The position numbers and the translations under genes are program-made. A stretch of DNA of 64,000 bases from Marinoscillum sp964351625 (GTDB taxonomy: Bacteria; Bacteroidota; Bacteroidia; Cytophagales; Cyclobacteriaceae): assembly GCA_964351625.1 (NCBI GenBank), contig CAYGOV010000016.1:1-64000 (forward strand), written 5' to 3'. The notes under the pieces were generated by a model, which worked only from the letters and a program-made list of their open reading frames with translations, had not been told where the DNA came from and made no database searches. Shown here one piece after another: positions 37,077-45,050 of the stretch; positions within the stretch are counted from its first letter, which is position 1, and each line of letters starts with the position of its first letter.

Positions 37077-37105
37077 AAAAAAAGCGGCCTCCTCTCGGAA
37101 GCCGC
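37077..37105 (-). terminator. Rho-independent terminator after PID-CTERM minigene 2
   Basis: On the minus strand GCGGCTTCC and GGAGGCCGC pair (one mismatch) around GAGA and are followed by TTTTTTT (the A-run 37077-37083 on the plus strand). It closes the transcript of the T9SS gene plus minigene. The 47 bases between it and the minigene stop are conserved with the copy near 30322-30369 (CGCCATGC ... GCATGAC). Confidence 0.65.
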
Positions 37106-37152
37106 CCATAAATCGCCATGCTGCTATGAAAAAAGCATGACGCGCAAGTGAA

Positions 37153-37326
37153 TTACTTTCTACTATCTCTTATTTTCTTCAAGCCATAGATCCCTCCAGC
37201 TGCAAGCAACAGGCTCAGTCCTCCATCAATTGGGGTGGCTGGTGGTGGGCCTTGCGCAAATACAGGCAATGCCATGATGAAAAAAGTGATTGATAGAATT
37301 ATTGATTTTATGATTGTGTTTTTCAT
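37153..37326 (-). CDS. PID-CTERM-like minigene 2 (57-aa sorting-signal protein)
   Basis: ATG (37326-37324) to TAA encodes 57 residues: signal peptide (MKNTIIKSIILSITFFIMAL, ending PVFAQ), mature stub GPPPAT, PIDGG, hydrophobic helix LSLLLAAGGIYGL and basic tail KKIRDSRK. From PVFAQ to the end it differs from minigene 1 by one residue (KKI for KKL), while the signal peptides differ more. So the stub and tail are under stronger constraint than the leader. It lies 78 bases after the 1,156-residue T9SS gene and is followed by a terminator. The fold and function of the released peptide are unknown. Confidence 0.85.
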   Translation of the reverse strand: MKNTIIKSIILSITFFIMALPVFAQGPPPATPIDGGLSLLLAAGGIYGLKKIRDSRK

Positions 37327-37404
37327 GGTTTTCGTTTTTAGGCCCTTCTTAGGAAGGAATTAGCGATGGAATTGACCCACCTCTAGCCCCTCCAAGGAGG
37401 GGAA

Positions 37405-40400
37405 TTATTTTAGAATAATTTTCTGTGCCTCAACACCATCTGATACGAAATATAAGCCACTCGTCAGATGATTCAGATCTACATCTGTCTTCCCATTTGT
37501 GAACACTGTCATCAAATGTGCGCCTGACAAATTGTAGATCTGAAATTGGGCTGGTTGGAACCCTGTAGTTTCGATGTGAAGTACTTTACCGAAGACGTAG
37601 ATATTTGGATTTTGGTCTTCAGATGCCAGTACAGCAGATGCGACGAGTAGCACAAACCTTTCTGTGATCTGTCCTGCCCTACTGGAAAAGCCATAGGCGC
37701 CTAGAGATAAATCTACTATTTCTCCTGTAAGATTATCCTTTAGAAGAACAGTCTGCCCTAGGTAGTTTTCAAGATCAAATTCAATGGAATAGTTACCAGA
37801 TTCAGCAACATTGAAACCAAGCGGAATTTCCTTCTTCAGTGAGGTGATACCCTGAATAGCCAAAGGAATATTTGCTTTGACCGTGAAGATGGAGTAATCT
37901 GATTTTGAATTAAAAATAGCGGCATCAAATCTTCTATCTACTTCATCATTAGAAATTTCCGCTAACCAACCTACAATTGCCTGCTTAAACAGTCCTTCTT
38001 GATTGGTCAGATTGATTCTCAAATACGACAAATTTTTGGCTTCATTTCGGAAAAAATTATCATCGGAATTTTGAGCGGTCTCACGCATGCCCTCATTGAA
38101 TACAATATCTGTATTCAATGAGCTATTCAACTTAACGAAAAATCCTTGTGAAGAGCCTAAGGCCTGATTATAGCGACTCTGCCCCCCCGCAGGAGTAGTA
38201 TTGGTGGCCACTGTGCCATTTGCTACGATATAATCAGAATTTGAACCTCGGCCAGTATTAGATCCATTGTCATCCCAGATATATACTGCCCCAGCTATAT
38301 TATCATTTTCCACAAGAAAATCAGCGACATTTATGGCTGCTGGATAAGGATTAGCTACTAGGTTCCAGCCTTCAAAGGCATTATCTACATCCTCTGAATA
38401 GGTGCCTGTATAGGTAATAGTTCCAGCATTTGGTACACCTACAAAAGTAATTTCCTGCTGAAAGGCCTGAGTGTATCCTTTTCCGGGTGTTAACACTTCC
38501 GAGGAAGCATTCTTCCATCTAAGAAGACCTTCACTGGTCCCGTAAGCTACAGTCTCATCATATTTGTAAACATTGGTACCTAGATTACTTCCAGTAATTG
38601 ATATATCTTCTATTACAGGGGAACCCACAAAACTGTATTTACCATCGGCATAGCGTGTATTTCTCTTAATAGTGATGCTATTTCCTAATATTGAATTGGT
38701 TCCAAAAGTGATCAATGAAGCACCAGATTCAACATACATTGTACCATTATTAACCAAGTCACCATTTACAGTAAGGCTATTACCATCTTCTACTGTAAGC
38801 GTTTTTCCACTATTGATCGTTAGATCTTTTGCCGAAAAAGTCCCATCAGTTCCAAAATCATAGTTGCCACTAATGATAGCATTAACAGCGCTCGTTGGGC
38901 CAGTTCCATTGGTCCAAGCTGATCCATTCCAAGTGACTGGTTCCGTCTGATCATCAATAATGGTGATAGTAAAAAACTTACTAGCAATACAACCTGCAGC
39001 ATCTTCCACACGCAAACGCACTGAATACGTAGATTTGATTTCATAATCGAATACAATTGTTGAAACCAACTGTTGGTTTACCACATTGAAGTTGGCGTTA
39101 TCATAGTTATTGCCATTTGACTCAAAATTCATTGCAAAAGTATGTGTGTCGTCAGGTGTTGCATCCACGGCTGAAAGATCGCCAATCACTGCACCAGCAT
39201 CTAAATTTTCAGATACCGTTAAGTTGCTTAGTAAAATATCAGTAGGTGGATCAAATTTTGTGATGGTCGTTGAAGCACAGGGAGCTGTACCAGTTACGCA
39301 ACTGTTTCCCCCACCACGTACATAATAGCTAGTAGTTTCAGAAAGGCTAACAACGATGCTCGTACCTGTGCCGAGGAGTGTCCCTCCACAACTTCCAGAG
39401 TACCAGTACCAGTCTGCGGCATCATTCAGCGCACCAGCTGTTACCATCAGGGTTGCTGACCCTTGATCACCACAAAACCCGCTAGAATTAGCGAAAATGG
39501 TCGGTTCATCTGCTAATCTGTCGATGGCATATTTAACATGAGCCATATCTGTTCCACCAGCCCACCCAGGATTCGTTCCTGTCCCACAGGGTTCAAAATC
39601 CACTATGTTATTACCTGAATTATGAGAAGCTGCCACAATTAAATTAGCTCCATCTACTGCAATATCGTTGAGGGTTACTCCAGTATTGAACCCATTGAAT
39701 AAACTCGTGCCTGCTGCATCATATATATACAATGGTCCGATTGCACCGCCTGCATATACATAATCATTATCATCTACAGCCACCGTAAAACCCTCTATAG
39801 CGGAACCAAAATTGATCACACCTACCCATTCGAAAACTCCTAACTCAGAAACCTTTAATACGAATGCATCACGATTGGAGGCTGTTGATTCTGAAACACC
39901 TTCAAACGGATTCAGATCGACCGTGCCTAGAAAATCTCCAACCGCAACAATCGAATAATCGCTGGCAATAGCCAAAGAATTCAAATGATCCTCACTTGTG
40001 CCTCCAAGCGAATAGACCAAAGAATATTCCATACTACTCGTAAGCCTGAGAACAAATGCATCAGTTCCTCCCTCAGATATAAGTTCTTCAGTTCCAGTCC
40101 CCGGATCAAAGTCCACTGTCGCACTAAAAGTACCGCCGAGGTAGATATTGCCTAAATCATCCACGACAAGGCTTTCACCTATGTCATTTCCGGTACCACC
40201 AAAGGAAACCCCTGATTGATATACACCACTTGAATTAAGTTTGATGAGAAAAATATCACTAAGACCATTGCCCCCAAGTAATGCCGTACCACTGGTATTA
40301 TCAAAATCTTCAGCGGCAAGGTTATATCCAGTCACATATACATTACCAGATGCATCCGTTTCCAAAGCGATAGCCTCGCCACTCCCAGGAAGAGCATACA

Positions 40401-40875
40401 CCCATTCAAACCCACCTCCGCTGGTAAGTTTCAGCACAAAGAGAGAAGCATTGGTTGTGCCAGACGTCACCTCTGTAATAACAGCGCTTGGATCAAAGTC
40501 TACGGTATTTCTATAAGCACCCGCTACATAGATGTTGTCCGAAGCATCTACAGCCACGTCATAGGCAAAGTCACCCGATGATCCACCTATTCCATAAGCC
40601 CAAATAAGCGCACCATCACTGTCGACTTTCTGAATATAAAAATCCGTTGAATTGGCCGTGATATCTTGAGTTCCAGTACCCGGATCAAAATCAATAGTCC
40701 CTGAGAAAGAACCGACAAAAATGACGTTACCAGAACCATCCACAGTTACAGCTTCAGCTTTCTCATTTCCAGCAGTTCCATAGGTCATGACCCACTCAAG
40801 TTTCTGAGCCTGGGTCATACATGCAAGCAAAGGCACCAGTAGTGACACCATGCACAATCGTAGTAATGTTTTCAT
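37405..40875 (-). CDS. Large T9SS-secreted surface protein with DFDPGTGT beta-propeller and cadherin-like domain
   Basis: The 1,156-residue protein has a signal peptide (MKTLLRLCMVSLLVPLLACM, then TQAQ) and about six propeller repeats to residue 430 (IDFDPGTGTQD, VDFDPSAV, VDFDPGTGTEE). A Cys-containing Ig-like segment and a cadherin-like domain (ILLSNLTVSENLDAGAVIGD) follow. The block shared with the 30568-34329 protein comes next (GKYSFVGSPV, VYKYDE, GWNLVANPYP, GAVYIWDDNGSNTGRG, SSQGFFVKL). It ends with a T9SS type-A sorting domain (FQIYNLSGAHLMTVFTNG, HLTSGLYFVS). A periplasmic-to-surface exported adhesin or binding protein is likely. The PID-CTERM minigene follows; inverted repeats lie 62-102 bases upstream. 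Confidence 0.9.
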   Translation of the reverse strand: MKTLLRLCMVSLLVPLLACMTQAQKLEWVMTYGTAGNEKAEAVTVDGSGNVIFVGSFSGTIDFDPGTGTQDITANSTDFYIQKVDSDGALIWAYGIGGSSGDFAYDVAVDASDNIYVAGAYRNTVDFDPSAVITEVTSGTTNASLFVLKLTSGGGFEWVYALPGSGEAIALETDASGNVYVTGYNLAAEDFDNTSGTALLGGNGLSDIFLIKLNSSGVYQSGVSFGGTGNDIGESLVVDDLGNIYLGGTFSATVDFDPGTGTEELISEGGTDAFVLRLTSSMEYSLVYSLGGTSEDHLNSLAIASDYSIVAVGDFLGTVDLNPFEGVSESTASNRDAFVLKVSELGVFEWVGVINFGSAIEGFTVAVDDNDYVYAGGAIGPLYIYDAAGTSLFNGFNTGVTLNDIAVDGANLIVAASHNSGNNIVDFEPCGTGTNPGWAGGTDMAHVKYAIDRLADEPTIFANSSGFCGDQGSATLMVTAGALNDAADWYWYSGSCGGTLLGTGTSIVVSLSETTSYYVRGGGNSCVTGTAPCASTTITKFDPPTDILLSNLTVSENLDAGAVIGDLSAVDATPDDTHTFAMNFESNGNNYDNANFNVVNQQLVSTIVFDYEIKSTYSVRLRVEDAAGCIASKFFTITIIDDQTEPVTWNGSAWTNGTGPTSAVNAIISGNYDFGTDGTFSAKDLTINSGKTLTVEDGNSLTVNGDLVNNGTMYVESGASLITFGTNSILGNSITIKRNTRYADGKYSFVGSPVIEDISITGSNLGTNVYKYDETVAYGTSEGLLRWKNASSEVLTPGKGYTQAFQQEITFVGVPNAGTITYTGTYSEDVDNAFEGWNLVANPYPAAINVADFLVENDNIAGAVYIWDDNGSNTGRGSNSDYIVANGTVATNTTPAGGQSRYNQALGSSQGFFVKLNSSLNTDIVFNEGMRETAQNSDDNFFRNEAKNLSYLRINLTNQEGLFKQAIVGWLAEISNDEVDRRFDAAIFNSKSDYSIFTVKANIPLAIQGITSLKKEIPLGFNVAESGNYSIEFDLENYLGQTVLLKDNLTGEIVDLSLGAYGFSSRAGQITERFVLLVASAVLASEDQNPNIYVFGKVLHIETTGFQPAQFQIYNLSGAHLMTVFTNGKTDVDLNHLTSGLYFVSDGVEAQKIILK

Positions 40876-40936
40876 AGCATAAATATTTTGTTGCGATTTA
40901 TGCTATCGAATTTGGGATTAGATCTTCTTAGGCTTC

Positions 40937-40977
40937 CTATCCCTCTAGGGTAGTTCTATACCTACCCAGTCGGGTAG
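40937..40977. promoter_or_regulatory. Two adjacent CTACCC/GGGTAG inverted repeats upstream of T9SS gene
   Basis: CTACCC-AGTC-GGGTAG (40962-40977) is a perfect 6-4-6 inverted repeat. A degraded partner CTATCCCTCTAGGGTAG lies at 40937-40953, with centres about 24 bases apart. Both are within the 139-base gap between the TPR-LuxR gene (ends 41015) and the T9SS gene (starts 40875), i.e. in the latter's promoter or leader. They look like tandem sites for a dimeric regulator. The right-hand stem is followed on the plus strand by TTTTTATTT, so a weak plus-strand terminator is the alternative reading. Confidence 0.5.
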
Positions 40978-41014
40978 TTTTTATTTAGCTGCTGATATTC
41001 AGCAGGTTATGATT

Positions 41015-42661
41015 TTATGATTTATTTGGATTTATGGCAAATTGTAATGCTTCCTTTCTATTTGAAACACCGAGCTTTTCGTAAATATTCTTGAGGTGGT
41101 ACTTCACAGTATTGACAGAAACGAATATTTCCTCAGCTATTTCACTATTTTTTTTGTCGGAAACAGCCAACATCAAGATCTCAAATTCCCGTTCGGTGAG
41201 GGGTGTAATCAATCGTTTATTTAGCTGATCCGCATCTATTTCCAAACCATCCGAACTGCCCTTTACAAGTGAGTTAATATTCAATCGAAGATTTTCGATC
41301 TCCTGCGACAAAATCCTTTCATTCAAGGTAGATCGCATATAAAAGATATAGCCTACAAAACCAGCCATCATTAAGATCAACACAACAGAAATAATCATCA
41401 CATATTGTTCACGTTTCTTTTTAATCAAGCTTAAGCTTGCCAACTCATTTTGGGTTGTAAGTAATTTTATTTTTTGTTCCTTTTTTGCCGTCTTATATTC
41501 CAAATCCAAGGCAAGGATTGCATTTTGTTTATCATGAAAGACGAGGGTATCCTGAATGGTCTGATATTTCTTATAATACTCCAAGGCTAGTGTGGTATTC
41601 TTTTGCTTTTCAGCAACCTCAACTCTCTGTTGGTATATTTTCGATAGCTCCTCAAACAAACCATTTGCCTCTGCAATCCGAGCTGCTTCATCGAGCAGGT
41701 TTGTTGTCTTGGTATGGTCCCCCAATTCAAAATAGACATTCGCCAGAGCTATCTCAGCGGAAACTTGATATTGATTTTCGGCTGATTTAGAGAAATATAC
41801 CAGCGCTCTAGCACCAGTGTTTAAGGCCTTTTTGGTTTGACCTCTCTGATATTGAATTTTTGTTAAGACAATCCATTGCTTGGCAATAGTGAGGGAATCA
41901 TGCCGTTCTTCTGCGTACTTTATTGCGAGGTTTATGTAGAAATCAGCACTATCTAACTGTCCTGTTTCTAAATAAGCCTCTCCCAATTTGCCAAGTCGAA
42001 TTGAATACGTACTATAATTATTCCCTATGGTTTCGCGAACCTTGAGCGCTTGTTTGTAACAAGTAATTGCCTCCTCCAGATCACCAATTTGGCATTTCAA
42101 ATCACCAAGACTGGTCAAGTCGTACGCAAGCGCTACTTTGTCTTGCCGAAGAAAATCAATTTGATAACACTCATTGTGATATTTTCCAGCCAAGTCATAT
42201 TGACCGATTGAGGCATAAAGATTCCCAAGGCTTGAGAGTTGGTTGGCTATTTCTACAGAGTCATGGAGATTCCTTGATAAATCCAATGCTTCATGATAGT
42301 AGGGAATGGCTTGTCGGTTTCTTCCTAAGTACTTAAAACAAAACCCTGTGTGTGAATACGCTTGAGTCAAGTGAATTCTATCCATCGGATACGTTTTGGA
42401 TAGTTCTATAGCTTTAAGATATGATATTAATGACTTATTAAGATCTCCAAGATAGTATTCTGCATCAGCTTTGATCAGGCAAATTCTTGCCAAATTGGAA
42501 GATTGAGTCACCAAAATTGAATCTGCGAGGCTAACCACTTCTTTATAATTTTCACTTTCCAAATGAAAAAGAAGTCGTTGCGCATTGGAGTCATCCTCTG
42601 CATGACAAATACCATGCAGCAACGCCAACAAAAAAGCATAGCTAAGATTTCTTAATGACAT
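41015..42661 (-). CDS. TPR-transmembrane-LuxR transcriptional regulator 1
   Basis: This 548-residue protein has an N-terminal signal (LSYAFLLALLHGICHA) and about eight TPR helices pairs in residues 30-360 (SHTGFCFKYLGRNRQAIPYY, SSLGNLYASIGQYDLAGKYH). One membrane helix at about 412-434 (MIISVVLILMMAGFVGYIF), a short coiled coil and a C-terminal LuxR helix-turn-helix (about 485-548: LTEREFEILMLAVSDKKNSE, VSVNTVKYHLKNIYEKLGVS) follow. It would sense something in the periplasm and bind DNA while membrane-tethered. Its start overlaps the end of the related upstream gene by 20 bases, and it lies just upstream of the large T9SS gene. Confidence 0.9.
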   Translation of the reverse strand: MSLRNLSYAFLLALLHGICHAEDDSNAQRLLFHLESENYKEVVSLADSILVTQSSNLARICLIKADAEYYLGDLNKSLISYLKAIELSKTYPMDRIHLTQAYSHTGFCFKYLGRNRQAIPYYHEALDLSRNLHDSVEIANQLSSLGNLYASIGQYDLAGKYHNECYQIDFLRQDKVALAYDLTSLGDLKCQIGDLEEAITCYKQALKVRETIGNNYSTYSIRLGKLGEAYLETGQLDSADFYINLAIKYAEERHDSLTIAKQWIVLTKIQYQRGQTKKALNTGARALVYFSKSAENQYQVSAEIALANVYFELGDHTKTTNLLDEAARIAEANGLFEELSKIYQQRVEVAEKQKNTTLALEYYKKYQTIQDTLVFHDKQNAILALDLEYKTAKKEQKIKLLTTQNELASLSLIKKKREQYVMIISVVLILMMAGFVGYIFYMRSTLNERILSQEIENLRLNINSLVKGSSDGLEIDADQLNKRLITPLTEREFEILMLAVSDKKNSEIAEEIFVSVNTVKYHLKNIYEKLGVSNRKEALQFAINPNKS

Positions 42662-44165
42662 AGGCTAAAGCCTCTTTACGATTGCTTACACCTAATTTAT
42701 TGTAAATGTTCTTAAGATGAAATTTTACTGTGTTGCTAGACACAAAAAGTTGATCAGCAATTTCGCTATTGGAAAGCCCTTGCATGCTGAGTTTTAAAGC
42801 ATCATACTCACGCTCGGTAAGTGGATTGACTAATTTGGTGTTGAGGTTTTCCAGATCATCTTCCAGCGCAAAAGTCTGTGGACCATTGAGTATTTCGATA
42901 AATCGCTTTTGAAGCAATTCATACTCCTGAAGTTGAGTAAGCTTCTCTGCCTTGCGCTTCTTTGCAGTGATGTATATAAAGATCAACGTGCCCAACACAA
43001 CCAAGAGCAGCATCAGCAATTGGATACGGGATCTTGACAGTCTTGCATCCGCTAGCTCATTTTTAAGCGATAGTTGTTCGATCTCTGCCGCTTTAGAAGC
43101 CAGCTCAAGTTTTGATTCAAGACGGCCCAGTTGCCTTGATATGTCCTCATTCATGAGACTATCTTTGATTTGCATTAACTGAGACTGATACATATATGCT
43201 TTTGTAAAATCCTTTTTCGCACTGGCATAAAGAGTAAGCGTTTCATAAGCTTGCTTGATCTGTTCTTTAGTACCCAAACGTTGACCAATTTCGAGACCAA
43301 TCTTCGCATAGTAGGCAGCACTATCATAGTTGCCGAGACCAACAAAAGTGGAGCCGATGTTATTCATACACTTGGCTATCCCTTCATCGTGTTTGAGTGT
43401 GGTTTCTATTGCTAAAGCACGTCTGTGATAAGCGATTGCTTGATAAAAATCCTCTTTTTGAAAGGCCACAATTCCCAAATTGGTGAGCGTATTTGCCATG
43501 CCCTTTTTATCCCCTAGCTGGGTTTTAAGCACCAAAGACTGTTCAAGAAAATATTGCGCAGTATCCAGCTGTCCTATATGCTGGTAGACAACAGCCACAT
43601 TATTTATCAATCTCGCATTGGTAGAGGTATCCGAAACAGACACTATCTTCAGTGCCCTTCTATAATAGTTCAGTGAGCTTGCGTAATCATCTATACTTTT
43701 ATAAACCAATCCAACATTGCTAAGCAACTGCGACATCATGGTGGTATCACCTAGGCCTTCATAAACCTGAAAAGCATCAAGAAATTTCTCCAGAGCTAGG
43801 TCATAATTTCCTTGAACAAAATAAGAGCCTCCGACAATCTTTAATGCTCTCCCCTGTTGCTCAACTGCCGCAAACTTAGAATCCAATGCACTTAATCCCA
43901 GTCTCCTAGCTTCAATTGGATCCTTATATATATTCTTCTCAGCAGTTCGAAGCAATGAATCCACAGCAATCGAAGACTGGGCTATGGTAAGAAAAGGTGC
44001 TATGAGTATTAACCATGCGAAGAAATTAAAAAACAATAGGTGGGAAAATGATTTCTTAGTTGGTTTCAAAATTCTCGTTCCGAAGCTTTTGACAAAAAGG
44101 ATTATTAAATCAAAAGGTATCAAATATATCTTTAAAATAATCTGATTACTAGAGAAAGGTACCAC
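42642..44165 (-). CDS. TPR-transmembrane-LuxR transcriptional regulator 2
   Basis: The 507-residue protein has the same architecture as the next gene: export segment (LLFFNFFAWLILIAPFLTIA, about 45-63), TPR array to about 340 (NNVAVVYQHIGQLDTAQYFL, TNLGIVAFQKEDFYQAIAYH), membrane helix at about 376-394, coiled coil, and LuxR HTH (about 440-505: LTEREYDALKLSMQGLSNSE, VSSNTVKFHLKNIYNKLGVS). The 44 residues before the export segment are unusually long and hydrophobic, so the true start may be internal at a non-ATG codon. The HTH regions of the two proteins are close enough to suggest tandem duplication. They are likely co-transcribed. Confidence 0.88.
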   Translation of the reverse strand: MVPFSSNQIILKIYLIPFDLIILFVKSFGTRILKPTKKSFSHLLFFNFFAWLILIAPFLTIAQSSIAVDSLLRTAEKNIYKDPIEARRLGLSALDSKFAAVEQQGRALKIVGGSYFVQGNYDLALEKFLDAFQVYEGLGDTTMMSQLLSNVGLVYKSIDDYASSLNYYRRALKIVSVSDTSTNARLINNVAVVYQHIGQLDTAQYFLEQSLVLKTQLGDKKGMANTLTNLGIVAFQKEDFYQAIAYHRRALAIETTLKHDEGIAKCMNNIGSTFVGLGNYDSAAYYAKIGLEIGQRLGTKEQIKQAYETLTLYASAKKDFTKAYMYQSQLMQIKDSLMNEDISRQLGRLESKLELASKAAEIEQLSLKNELADARLSRSRIQLLMLLLVVLGTLIFIYITAKKRKAEKLTQLQEYELLQKRFIEILNGPQTFALEDDLENLNTKLVNPLTEREYDALKLSMQGLSNSEIADQLFVSSNTVKFHLKNIYNKLGVSNRKEALAYVIKKS

Positions 44166-44461
44166 CTCACGACGCTAAAAAACAAGGATATTTTAGAATT
44201 GAATTTTTATGACGAATGATCAAAAAGTATTTAAAATAGTAACGTGCAAGAAATTGGTAGATGTAAAATTGCGCTGAGGACGATTAAGGTAAGTTGTCTT
44301 ATTGTATCACATCACACAACTGTATTCAAACAGTTTCTGCCATCTTTGCAAAGATGACAAATGGAAGTTCAACTAGCCAGATCATGATTGCTGGGAAAAC
44401 TAACATATTAAAATTCAAACGTTAGAATAAATGAATCTATCTACGCAATACATATCAGCTA

Positions 44462-44833
44462 ATGGTGGCGAGAAAACTCAACAGCGATGTTTCCCTACAG
44501 TTCACCCGTACATGGGTCCACCAAAACCTGATAGGTATTGATGATCTACGAAATGATATTTTCGCATTAGGTGTAGGCGGTCGTGTGAAGCTTTCACAGC
44601 GATTTGCGCTTTCCCTAGAGTATTACAAGCAGTTCCAAAAGCTCAATGAAAACACAAAGGATGCCATTGCAATTGGTGTGGACATAGAAACAGGCGGTCA
44701 CGTCTTCCAGCTACAGTTTTCCATTGCAACCTCGATGATACCGAAAGGATTCATATCGGAGACCACCAATGATTTCTTCAAAAATCAAATCCATTTTGGA
44801 TTTAACATATCCAGAACCTTCCAGGTGAATTAA
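44462..44833 (+). pseudogene. 5'-truncated DUF5777-type outer-membrane beta-barrel gene
   Basis: The 123 residues correspond to the C-terminal part of a DUF5777 beta-barrel protein: ARKLNSDVSLQFTRTWVHQN, FALGVGGRVKLSQRFALSLE, IAIGVDIETGGHVFQLQFS, FISETTNDFF and a final FGFNISRTFQVN. Complete family members are more than twice as long with a signal peptide, and neither is present. The 296 bases upstream show no fragment of the missing N-terminus. The ATG at 44462 is an internal Met of the original frame. It retains its terminator, and loss of the 5' part by deletion or rearrangement is the likely history. It could still be expressed but could not be exported. Confidence 0.75.
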
Positions 44834-44876
44834 GAAATAATAGATTTGGCGATGTTCCTTATAGCGGTGGACGTGA

Positions 44877-44905
44877 GGGTGGCTCTATGAGTCACCCTTT
44901 TTTAT
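44877..44905 (+). terminator. Rho-independent terminator after the DUF5777 remnant
   Basis: GGGTGGCTC (44877-44885) pairs with GAGTCACCC (44889-44897), with one G-T pair and a TAT loop, and is followed by TTTTTTTATAC. Confidence 0.85.
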
Positions 44906-45050
44906 ACTTGCTGCCAAAATCAATTAGTTAAAATACAGGGTCCTAGTCTTACCTCAATTAATGGTAAGAATGATTAGTTTCGGGATGTTATTACAGGCGT
45001 CTATTGGAGACAGGTAAGTTGACTAATGTTTAGCTTCATGAATTAAAGTA

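Noticed and set aside
44341..44356. Perfect 16-bp palindrome CATCTTTGCAAAGATG
   Set aside because: A palindrome of this length is expected about once by chance in a window of this size, and it lies before a truncated gene, so it gets no independent weight.
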